From Pseudomonas fluorescens (GTDB taxonomy: Bacteria; Pseudomonadota; Gammaproteobacteria; Pseudomonadales; Pseudomonadaceae), in the NCBI RefSeq assembly GCF_900636825.1, contig NZ_LR134318.1, forward strand, positions 3,257,501 through 3,321,500: a stretch of DNA of 64,000 nt, written 5' to 3'. The position numbers were made by a program, and so were the translations under genes. The notes beneath the pieces were generated by a model that was not told the DNA's origin, did no database searches, and saw only the letters and a list, made by a program, of their open reading frames with translations. Numbering within the stretch: position 1 is the first letter of the stretch; every line of letters starts with the position of its first letter. Positions 17,951 through 25,124 of the stretch are shown in pieces.

Positions 17951-18982
17951 ATGACCCAAGACATTCTTTCGGAAGCTGAATACGATGCCATCACCGATGC
18001 GGCCGCGCATTGGTGCATGCGTCTGCACGCCGTCGATTGTTCTGCCGCGGAACGGCTGGAGTTCGAACGATGGTATGACGCGCATCCTCTGCATGCGTTC
18101 GAGTACGAGGCCATGCTGGAAATCTGGGACGTCGCCGAGCACTTGCCGCGGCCAGATACCGGCGCGCCGCTGACGTCGCCGAATGCAAACAACCTGCAAT
18201 TGCCGATCGGCAAACCCCAGCGCTCGTGGCGCCAGTACGTGGTCACGGCGGGCATCTGCGCGCTCGCCCTGCCTCTGGCGGCCTACGCCGGCTGGCAGCT
18301 CAACTTGTTGCCTGACAGTTACGAACATTTCGAGGCTACCGACAATGTTCGCCACGTCACGCTTGAAGACGGCAGCCAGCTCGAACTGAACCTCAACACC
18401 GAGCTGAGCTTCAGCAACTACAAGGATGAGCGCCGCGTCACCCTGAACAAAGGCGAGGCGTTCTTTACCGTCAGTCACAACACTCGTCATCCTTTCATTG
18501 TCCGTGCGGGCGAAGGCAGGATTCGCGTGACCGGTACCCGCTTCAATGTCTGGATGTATGAGGATCAGGTGCGCGTGAACCTGATCGAAGGCTCGGTGCT
18601 CGTCACCAGCAATGCCGGAACCCCCGGTGACGGCGTGCGACTCGGCCCTTCGATGCAAGCGCGTTACAAGCGCGGCGATTACATGCCGCAGATCAACCAA
18701 ACCTATCCCAACGACAATTCTCTGGCCTGGCGCAGCGGCAAACTGGTGCTGGACAATCTTGCACTGCACGATGCGCTGCCCCTGATCAATCGCTATCTGG
18801 ACAAGCCGTTGATGCTGGCTGACAACAGCACCGGTGCGATCCGTGTGGGGGGCATCTACAACATCAAAGAGCTGAATAACCTGGTCAATACATTGCCCAA
18901 GGTGTTGCCGGTTTATCTGACCCGCAACAAGGAAGGCAGCCCGGTAATCAACTCGATGCCGCAACAACCAACGAAAAACTGA
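17951..18982 (+). CDS. FecR family regulator, orphan anti-sigma-type protein
   Basis: 343 residues: an N-terminal DUF4880-type segment (AAHWCMRLHAVDCSAAERLE, about 19-60), one membrane segment (about 95-115, VVTAGICALALPLAAYAGW) and a periplasmic FecR domain (VRHVTLEDGSQLELNLNTEL onward). FecR proteins relay a signal from a TonB receptor to an ECF sigma factor. Neither a sigma factor nor a receptor gene is adjacent. As I recall, in P. aeruginosa a Fur-like gene, pvdQ, pvdA, fpvI and fpvR lie together; here the Fur-like gene, pvdQ and this FecR gene remain adjacent. A pyoverdine-related role (FpvR-like) is therefore possible but unproven. A terminator follows directly. Confidence 0.82.
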   Translation: MTQDILSEAEYDAITDAAAHWCMRLHAVDCSAAERLEFERWYDAHPLHAFEYEAMLEIWDVAEHLPRPDTGAPLTSPNANNLQLPIGKPQRSWRQYVVTAGICALALPLAAYAGWQLNLLPDSYEHFEATDNVRHVTLEDGSQLELNLNTELSFSNYKDERRVTLNKGEAFFTVSHNTRHPFIVRAGEGRIRVTGTRFNVWMYEDQVRVNLIEGSVLVTSNAGTPGDGVRLGPSMQARYKRGDYMPQINQTYPNDNSLAWRSGKLVLDNLALHDALPLINRYLDKPLMLADNSTGAIRVGGIYNIKELNNLVNTLPKVLPVYLTRNKEGSPVINSMPQQPTKN

Positions 18983-19017
18983 AGGCCGCGCCTCTTGCGA
19001 GGAGCGGCCTTCGTTTT
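18982..19017 (+). terminator. Bidirectional intrinsic terminator between FecR and pvdQ
   Basis: AAGGCCGC..GCGGCCTT arms with an inner GCCTC/GAGG extension are followed by CGTTTT. The preceding GAAAAACT gives a T-rich tail on the other strand. It separates the convergent FecR and pvdQ genes. Confidence 0.88.
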
Positions 19018-19035
19018 GCTGCCAGTTGTGCGCGC

Positions 19036-21381
19036 TTACTGCGCCGCCATTTGCCCTTTCCCGTTCACAACCTCGCGCACTGTCTGCAGTTGATACTGTG
19101 GGTCAGCCTTGATCTGCTGCTCGGTGAACGGCAGCACGCTCCACTGTTTCTTCGAAAACGCTTCAGTCTGATCGCGCGCATATTTCGATGCCGGATCACT
19201 GGACAGCGAAAACGCCAGCAAGCCCTGTGCATGCGGCCCCTTGTCATCGAACGTCACCACCTGCAGATAGCTGGTGCCGCTGACGACTTCCAGTTTGCCG
19301 TCTTCACGCGGCACATTCTGGATCGCGTTGTAGATGCCCAAGGTGCCGGGCCCGCCATGAATCGGCGTCTGCTGGCCGCCGCTGCTGACCACCTGAATGT
19401 CACCCCATCGCGTGCCAGACTTGAGGCCCATTTTCGCTGTCGTTGTCGCTGATGCCAGCATCGCATCGCGCACCACCTTACTCACCGCCGGCTGCTCAAC
19501 GGCGAGGCCACGCGGTGTGTTTTGCGCATCGTTGGCATCGAATGCCACACGCCAGACGTCGGGCGCTTCCTGCAAGGCTTGCATGATGTTCTGGAAATGC
19601 ACCAGACCCGGGCCGGCATCCAGATTGGCCCGGCCATCCCACTGTTTGAGACTCACACAAACCGGTTTCAATGCCTGCGCGTCGGCACCCAGATCCGTGG
19701 CGCAAAATTTCAGCAGATCCGGCATGACCTGTTTCGCCAGATAGACCTGATCGTCCATGACCATGTGTTGCAGGTCTTTCACCGACAGCGTGCCTTTCGC
19801 GCCCAAGGAACTCAGACGATCCAGGGCAAAACGCGACCGTAACCCGAGCGGTTGGCCATCCTGACTGATCAACGGAGAGAAGCCAGTCAACGGTTGCGCC
19901 GGGTTGGCCAGCCACGCCGAGTCATTGGAATGCTGAACGAAATCCTTGCGCAACAACTGCGGCAATTGGCTCGAGGCATAGATGCCCTTTTGCGCCGCCT
20001 GCGGATCGATGTCCCAGGCACAAGCGCTATCGGAACCGTCCAGCACAATCATGCGCAAACCGGCGCGGGGATCGCTGCACTTGGCCAACTTGTCGGCGTT
20101 GACGTTGGGCACCACCGACAGATTCATGTACAGCGTCTGGCCCTTGTCATCCACCGCCAGGGTATTGACCCACGGGATGCCCTGAATCGTGTGCACCGAT
20201 TCCTGCAGATCCTTGAGTGTCGAGGCCCGATTCATCGCGTACCACTGTTTGAGGACGCGATCGTTTTCCAGATTGGCATCGCGCAGGCTGTAGGCAAACT
20301 GGTTGTCCCAGTCGAGCTTGCCCGGCCATTGCACGATCGGGCCGAACTGCGAGCTATAGATGTCGCGTGTCACTGGAACAACCTGACCATCAGCCTGTTT
20401 GACCTGAACGGTCACCGTTTGCTTGCTCAGCGGCAACGACTTGCCGTCGAGCAGGTAACGGGTCGGATCCTTCGGATCGAGTTGCAGACGATACAGGGTG
20501 AAATGTTTGGAGGCATCGACCGTGTGAGTCCACGCCAGATGCTGGTTGAAACCGATATTGATCATCGGCAACCCCGGCAATGCCGCGCCCATTACATCGA
20601 GCTTGCCCGGAATGGTCAGGTGCATCTGATAAAAACGCATGCCGCCGACCCAGGGAAAATGCGGGTTGGCCAGCAGCATGCCGCGGCCATTGAAGGAGCG
20701 CTCGCTGCCAACCGCCACCGCGTTGCTGCCACGATCCAGCGCGAAACGCTGCTGGCGTGCTTCAGCCAATTGGTAAGCGCGACCCTCATTGCCCGATTGC
20801 GCTGTGGCGTGCGGCGGCGTAGCACCGGCCAATGCCTCGGCGAACTGCCCGACGCCGCCTTCGACCAACAGACGACGGGTCAGCTTGAGCAGATCTGCAG
20901 CGGCGATGTCGCGCACCCATTCGCCCTGGCATTGCTGAGGTAATCCCTGTTGGCGGCGTTCAGCGAGCAACTGGTTGTAACCGGCAGCGTAGCCTTCGAC
21001 CAGATCGCGCACCTCGCGTGGTTGCGCTGTCCAGAACGACTGGATCGCCTCTGGGGTGTTCAGCCATTTGAAGAACACGTCGCTGACGCGGTTTTCACGC
21101 TCTTCGACCGTGAACTGATCCGGCCCGAAAAACCGCGAGCGCTCGCCGTTGACCGTGACGATCTCATTCGCGAGCAGGCACAGGTTGTCCTGCGCATAGG
21201 CGTAGCCGATACCAAAGCCCAGCCCGCGTTCATCCTGAGCGCGGATGTGCGGGACGCCAAACTGGGTACGCCGGATATCCGCGCCTGTCTCAGTGGCAGG
21301 ACTTAATGCATGCGCCGCCATGCTCAGCCCGAGAAGTACGCTGGCAAGTGTCAGTCCGGTTAACTGCCTGGAAATAGTCAC
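19036..21381 (-). CDS. pvdQ: Acyl-homoserine lactone acylase PvdQ
   Basis: A 781-residue secreted Ntn-hydrolase of the penicillin acylase family, close to the 762 residues of P. aeruginosa PvdQ. There is a signal peptide (about 1-25), an alpha chain, and the autocleavage point Gly218/Ser219 in LDRGSNAVAVG, where Ser219 becomes the nucleophile. The segments LLANPHFPW, FYQMHLTIPG and HLAWTHTVD agree closely with PvdQ. PvdQ removes the fatty-acid tail from the pyoverdine precursor in the periplasm and can also hydrolyse long-chain acyl-homoserine lactones. The start is a GTG with AGGAG 6-7 bases upstream. No other pvd gene is in the window. Confidence 0.9.
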   Translation of the reverse strand: MTISRQLTGLTLASVLLGLSMAAHALSPATETGADIRRTQFGVPHIRAQDERGLGFGIGYAYAQDNLCLLANEIVTVNGERSRFFGPDQFTVEERENRVSDVFFKWLNTPEAIQSFWTAQPREVRDLVEGYAAGYNQLLAERRQQGLPQQCQGEWVRDIAAADLLKLTRRLLVEGGVGQFAEALAGATPPHATAQSGNEGRAYQLAEARQQRFALDRGSNAVAVGSERSFNGRGMLLANPHFPWVGGMRFYQMHLTIPGKLDVMGAALPGLPMINIGFNQHLAWTHTVDASKHFTLYRLQLDPKDPTRYLLDGKSLPLSKQTVTVQVKQADGQVVPVTRDIYSSQFGPIVQWPGKLDWDNQFAYSLRDANLENDRVLKQWYAMNRASTLKDLQESVHTIQGIPWVNTLAVDDKGQTLYMNLSVVPNVNADKLAKCSDPRAGLRMIVLDGSDSACAWDIDPQAAQKGIYASSQLPQLLRKDFVQHSNDSAWLANPAQPLTGFSPLISQDGQPLGLRSRFALDRLSSLGAKGTLSVKDLQHMVMDDQVYLAKQVMPDLLKFCATDLGADAQALKPVCVSLKQWDGRANLDAGPGLVHFQNIMQALQEAPDVWRVAFDANDAQNTPRGLAVEQPAVSKVVRDAMLASATTTAKMGLKSGTRWGDIQVVSSGGQQTPIHGGPGTLGIYNAIQNVPREDGKLEVVSGTSYLQVVTFDDKGPHAQGLLAFSLSSDPASKYARDQTEAFSKKQWSVLPFTEQQIKADPQYQLQTVREVVNGKGQMAAQ

Positions 21382-21626
21382 GCTTGCTCCTGATCGAAAT
21401 AGTCGAAGACGCCCGCGCGATCATGCGCAAAGGGCCTTTCCGATAAACGAATCAGGCGAAAAAAAATTAGACCGCCGACCGCTGAAAGAGCGGCGAATTA
21501 CAAGGATTGGACGAATTGACGACAAATTTTCTACATATTTTCTTTCATGATTTGCCGAGCTGAAACGTCTTGTTATGAGAGCGCACAAAAACCTTTCCTG
21601 CTCAGGCTCTGAAAAGGAGTAACCGC

Positions 21627-22004
21627 ATGTACAACTCGCAACTACCAACGGACGGTAGCCAGGCCCCAAAAGGAGCTTCGATGAGCAACCACGCGAGCGA
21701 TTACCCGCAGCCGGCCGAGCGTCATGGCAATGAGCGAATTCGTTTGCTGCTGAAAAGCTTCGGTCTGCGTACCAGCCTGATTCGACTGAAAGTCATCGAT
21801 GCCTTGCTGGTTGCCGCGCAGAGCGACCGCCGGCTGGGGGTGCGTGGTGTCCACAGCCAATTGCTGGATCTGGACATTCCTTTGTCCTTCCTCAGCGTGC
21901 GCGAAGTGCTCAAACGCTTGTGCGCCGAAGGGGTGATCACCTTCAATGCGGACAAGAGCTACAGCCTGCATCCGCAAGCGGCGGCCGTTCTCAATAACGA
22001 ATGA
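21627..22004 (+). CDS. Fur-like winged-helix protein (PA2384-like)
   Basis: 125 residues, or 107 from the second start. It resembles only the DNA-binding half of Fur (LLLKSFGLRTSLIRLKVIDA, then VREVLKRLCAEGVITFNADK). It lacks the His/Cys-rich metal-binding and dimerisation domain. It is divergent from pvdQ, like PA2384 in P. aeruginosa, which has been linked to iron-starvation responses. Two in-frame ATGs each have an excellent ribosome site: AAGGAG 7 bases before 21627 and AAGGAG 5 bases before 21681. The longer form is given. The role is inferred from context; metal sensing by this protein itself looks unlikely without the second domain. Confidence 0.78.
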   Translation: MYNSQLPTDGSQAPKGASMSNHASDYPQPAERHGNERIRLLLKSFGLRTSLIRLKVIDALLVAAQSDRRLGVRGVHSQLLDLDIPLSFLSVREVLKRLCAEGVITFNADKSYSLHPQAAAVLNNE

Positions 22005-22022
22005 AGTGCGCGACGAACGCCG

Positions 22023-22211
22023 TCAGGGTTTGACCTTGCGGCGCATCACGCCGTTGATCACCACCACGACCACCGCGACGCCGATGGCGACGTACTGGAA
22101 CGTCTTCTCCGTGATCATCCCGGCGTTTTGCGCCCACGACAGGCCAAGCATGATTGCGAGTACAGACAGGGCAATCAGAATCGAATAGATCAAGCGTTGT
22201 TTCTGAGTCAT
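22023..22211 (-). CDS. Small two-segment membrane protein
   Basis: 62 residues with two hydrophobic stretches (IYSILIALSVLAIMLGLSWA and FQYVAIGVAVVVVVINGVM) and a basic tail ending RRKVKP. I do not recognise a family. The ATG has AGGAAG upstream. A longer reading frame to 22367 is rejected because its extra part looks non-coding. It is convergent to the Fur-like gene with an 18-bp gap. Confidence 0.7.
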   Translation of the reverse strand: MTQKQRLIYSILIALSVLAIMLGLSWAQNAGMITEKTFQYVAIGVAVVVVVINGVMRRKVKP

Positions 22212-22535
22212 TGCGGCTTCCTGAAACTTGGAATGTATCCGTGTGCATGTCCTGTGCGGACCCTTCTGCGGGGTTGCACCGGAGAGCAAACGGGGTCTCA
22301 TGTTACAGCCGCCGGAGAGTTTTGGCTTTATCGCGGCGCCACCATGAGGATTTTTCAACTGCTGCATCCAATCACCTGGCTAACTGCCGTTCTTGCCCAG
22401 CTCACGCATTGTTTTTCCCTCGGCTGGCGTAGACGACCATCATCGTTATTACCAGAGGGGTCCCGGCGTTTATCGGGATCGTTAGTACGCCCAGCAGCTG
22501 ACCATATGTATCCGTTTATATCCAGGCAACCAATG

Positions 22536-22555
22536 CGCTTATCGCAATGTAAGCG
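22536..22555. promoter_or_regulatory. Inverted repeat CGCTTA-N8-TAAGCG, candidate operator
   Basis: Perfect 6-bp arms around TCGCAATG lie about 180 bp before the MFS start codon. The site is inside the AT-rich leader and shares the TGTAAGC core with the next site. No known regulator is identified. Confidence 0.4.
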
Positions 22556-22571
22556 ATTTCTGTAGGACTTG

Positions 22572-22595
22572 TTACACCACGATGTAAGCATTTAC
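22572..22595. promoter_or_regulatory. Overlapping TTACA-N6-TGTAA and GTAA-N4-TTAC inverted repeats
   Basis: TTACA (22572-22576) faces TGTAA (22583-22587). GTAA within the latter faces TTAC at 22592-22595. Together with the neighbouring repeat this makes a cluster of dyads typical of an operator region for the following operon. The binding protein is unknown. Confidence 0.4.
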
Positions 22596-22733
22596 TTCCT
22601 CAGGCGTAGCGATTATTCACTTGGTAATATCACCGAACATTTGGATGCATTCCGCTACATTAATAAAATATCTGACGGATCATTCCTGCCTCTACTCTCT
22701 GCATCCCTTCTTCACTCGCAATCCGAACTCGAC

Positions 22734-23984
22734 ATGCAGAGAACTCTCATTGATATCCGACCGATCACTGCGCTCGGATTCTGTCTGGGCATAACACTTT
22801 TCGAATTGATGACTTATATGGCCAGCGACATGGTCATGCCCGCGATGCTGCAAGTTACGAAGGATTTCAACGCCCCTTCCAGCCATGTATCCAACGCTTT
22901 CAATCTTTACTTGCTGGGGGGTGTTTGCCTGCAATGGCTGATTGGCCCTTTGTCCGATCAACTGGGCCGACGAGGCATGTTACTGGCCGGATGTGCGCTG
23001 TTTAGCCTGGCGTGCACTGCCGCCTTCGCGGCAAACAGCATCGAAGCCTTCAACCTGTTGCGAATCGTCCAGGGAATGGGGCTGGGTTTTGTTGTGGCGG
23101 TCAGCTATCCCGCTCTGCAAGAGGTGTTCTGCGAAGCCGATGCGGTGCGTTTGATGGCACTGCTTGGCAACGTTGCACTGCTGTCGCCGTTGCTCGGCCC
23201 AATGATTGGCAGCCTGCTGCTGGAATGGATGAGTTGGCGGGAAATGTTTCTGCTGTTAGGCGTTGCAGCAGCGGGGATCTGGTTGGGCCTGTATGGGTTC
23301 ATGCCGGAGACTGTCGGGGCACTGCGCCACGATGGGCAAACGCAGGCCCCTGTGCCCTTCTCCTGGCGGCAAACCCTGCAACGTTATCGGGCGTTATTGC
23401 GCCATCGCCGGTTTCTCGCTGCAAGCATTGCTCTGGGCCTGATGAGTTTGCCCCTGATTGCCTGGATCGGCCTCGCGCCGGTGCTGTTGATCCAACTGCT
23501 GGGCTTGACGCCACGGGAATACGCCTTGTGGCAAATCCCGATTTTCTCGGCAGTGATGCTCGGCAATCTGATCCTTGATCGTTTGCTGACCACCCTTGCA
23601 CTTCCTCGCCTGGTCCAGTTGGCATTGTTGCCGTTTTGTCTGGGCCTCCTCACCTTGGCGGGCAGCGCGCTTCTCGGCGCCGGCCTGCAAGCACTGATTG
23701 CCAGTCTTGCGCTTTACGCCGTCGGCTTGGGCATGAGCAACGCTGCTCTGTATCGAATGGCGCTGTTTGCAACGGACGACAGCAAAGGCTTGGTCAGCGC
23801 GATGATCGGCGTGATTTCGATCAGCGTGATGGGAGCGGGAGCCTCGTTCATCGCTGCGAATGGCGGCGCCATCAGCCTCGCCGGGTTCGCATTGTGGGCC
23901 GCCTGCGGCGGTTCACTGTGCTTGCCGCTGCTGTATGGATTCTTGCGAAAAGACCAACCCGCATCCACCCCCTCCAACAAATAG
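22734..23984 (+). CDS. MFS multidrug-type exporter (MdfA/Cmr-like)
   Basis: 416 residues and twelve predicted membrane segments. The first helix, FELMTYMASDMVMPAML, keeps the paired acidic residues equivalent to Glu26 and Asp34 of E. coli MdfA. Motif A appears as GPLSDQLGRRG. MdfA exports cationic and neutral drugs by proton exchange. As first gene of a tight operon with acid-activating and reducing enzymes, it may export the pathway product or confer self-resistance. The ATG opening MQRTLIDIRP matches the MdfA N-terminus; the longer upstream frame is rejected. No convincing ribosome site is seen. Confidence 0.83.
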   Translation: MQRTLIDIRPITALGFCLGITLFELMTYMASDMVMPAMLQVTKDFNAPSSHVSNAFNLYLLGGVCLQWLIGPLSDQLGRRGMLLAGCALFSLACTAAFAANSIEAFNLLRIVQGMGLGFVVAVSYPALQEVFCEADAVRLMALLGNVALLSPLLGPMIGSLLLEWMSWREMFLLLGVAAAGIWLGLYGFMPETVGALRHDGQTQAPVPFSWRQTLQRYRALLRHRRFLAASIALGLMSLPLIAWIGLAPVLLIQLLGLTPREYALWQIPIFSAVMLGNLILDRLLTTLALPRLVQLALLPFCLGLLTLAGSALLGAGLQALIASLALYAVGLGMSNAALYRMALFATDDSKGLVSAMIGVISISVMGAGASFIAANGGAISLAGFALWAACGGSLCLPLLYGFLRKDQPASTPSNK

Positions 23985-23992
23985 GTTCACCC

Positions 23993-25123
23993 ATGACAGC
24001 TTTACCGCTAAGCGATGCGCTCTGCGCGTTGGCGCAGCCCTATTGCCCGGATTCAGTGCCGGAGGGCCTGTTCAGCCGCGCCATGGCCGAAATCACTCGC
24101 TTCCATTGCGAACACACACCCGGTTATGAGCACTGGCTGCAAGCCCATGGTTTACAGGCCGAGCAGCTCGACAACCTGGATGACTGGTCGCGTCTGCCAC
24201 CGATCTTCGCCAACTATTTCAAACGGCAGTTGCTGCTGAGCACGACCGGCCACATTGCGTTGGAATTAACGTCGTCCGGAACCACCGGCGAGAAAAGCCG
24301 CATGCGTTACGACGAACGCAGCATGGCTGCGGCGCAGTTCATGGTTCGGCGCATCTTCGCCCATTACCACTGGAACGCCCCGCACACACCGTGCAATTAC
24401 TTGATATTGGGCTACGAGCCGGAGGATCGCATCGGCCTCGGCACCGCCTACACCGATCAGTTTCTGTGCAGCTTCGCCCCCGCTAACCGCGTGGTTTATG
24501 CCTTGCGACGCACCGGGGACGGCCACCAGTTCGACGTGTTCGGCGTGATCGCCGCCCTTCAGGCTTTTGCGGAAGAAAATCTGCCGGTGCGGATTTTCGG
24601 GTTTCCGGCCTTCCTCTGGCAAACCTTACAGCGGATGCGTGCGACGGGAGTGGCCGATGTTCAGTTACCCGCGCAGTCACTGGCGCTGTTCGGCGGCGGC
24701 TGGAAAACCCAGTCTGCGCAGGAAATCCCCAAGCCACAGCTGTACGCCAGTATTCACCGGCAACTCGGTATCGAACTCGCCAACTGTCGCGATGGTTTCG
24801 GAGCTGTCGAGCATGCAGTGCCCTACATCGAATGCGCCCACCATCATTTTCACGTGCCGGTGTACTCGAAAGTTTTTATCCGTGATCCGGTTGATTTTTC
24901 CGTGTTGCCCTATGGCCGCCGGGGATTTCTGGGATTCGTCTCGCCATACATTTCTTCCAGCCCGGCGCACGCAGTGGTGATGAGCGATCTGGCCACCTTG
25001 CATCAGGGCGCAAGTTGCGGCTGCGGGCTCGCCAGCGACTGGTTTGAACTGCACGGCCGGGCCGGCACCACGGCGGGCAGAAGTTGCGCAATGGCCGCGG
25101 CTGACTTATTGGGAGCTCACTGA
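23993..25123 (+). CDS. LuxE-like acyl-protein synthetase / adenylating enzyme
   Basis: 376 residues of the LuxE/PaaK branch of AMP-forming enzymes. The ATP-binding loop is LTSSGTTGEKSRMRYD (about residues 90-105). LuxE activates a fatty acid with ATP and passes the acyl group through a cysteine to the reductase LuxC. The gene begins eight bases after the MFS stop and ends one base before the LuxC-like start, so the genes are translationally linked. The acid substrate is unknown; no luciferase or LuxD gene is near. A Cys-rich segment GASCGCGLAS near the C-terminus recalls the ECGL segment in PaaK-type proteins. Confidence 0.78.
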   Translation: MTALPLSDALCALAQPYCPDSVPEGLFSRAMAEITRFHCEHTPGYEHWLQAHGLQAEQLDNLDDWSRLPPIFANYFKRQLLLSTTGHIALELTSSGTTGEKSRMRYDERSMAAAQFMVRRIFAHYHWNAPHTPCNYLILGYEPEDRIGLGTAYTDQFLCSFAPANRVVYALRRTGDGHQFDVFGVIAALQAFAEENLPVRIFGFPAFLWQTLQRMRATGVADVQLPAQSLALFGGGWKTQSAQEIPKPQLYASIHRQLGIELANCRDGFGAVEHAVPYIECAHHHFHVPVYSKVFIRDPVDFSVLPYGRRGFLGFVSPYISSSPAHAVVMSDLATLHQGASCGCGLASDWFELHGRAGTTAGRSCAMAAADLLGAH

Positions 25124-25124
25124 A

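Larger units (their letters stand above)
22212..22733. other. 522-bp gene-free, AT-rich leader upstream of the LuxC/LuxE-like operon
   Basis: From about 22500 the sequence is clearly richer in A/T than its surroundings. It contains a cluster of TGTAA/TTACA-type inverted repeats (listed separately). Open frames across it have no good start site and no recognisable product. It most likely holds the promoter and control sites of the rightward operon that begins with the MFS gene, and the promoter of the small membrane protein. Confidence 0.6.

Noticed and set aside
21447..21470. Possible PvdS (iron-starvation) promoter ahead of pvdQ
   Set aside because: The best match to TAAAT-N16-CGT keeps the spacing and CGT but only three of the five -35 bases, which is not enough to claim it.
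22344..22565. Possible small gene beginning MRIFQLLHPITWLTAVLAQL in the leader of the LuxC/LuxE-like operon
   Set aside because: No ribosome site, Arg/Pro/Ser-rich composition after the first 30 residues, and no recognisable family. The region is better read as leader DNA.
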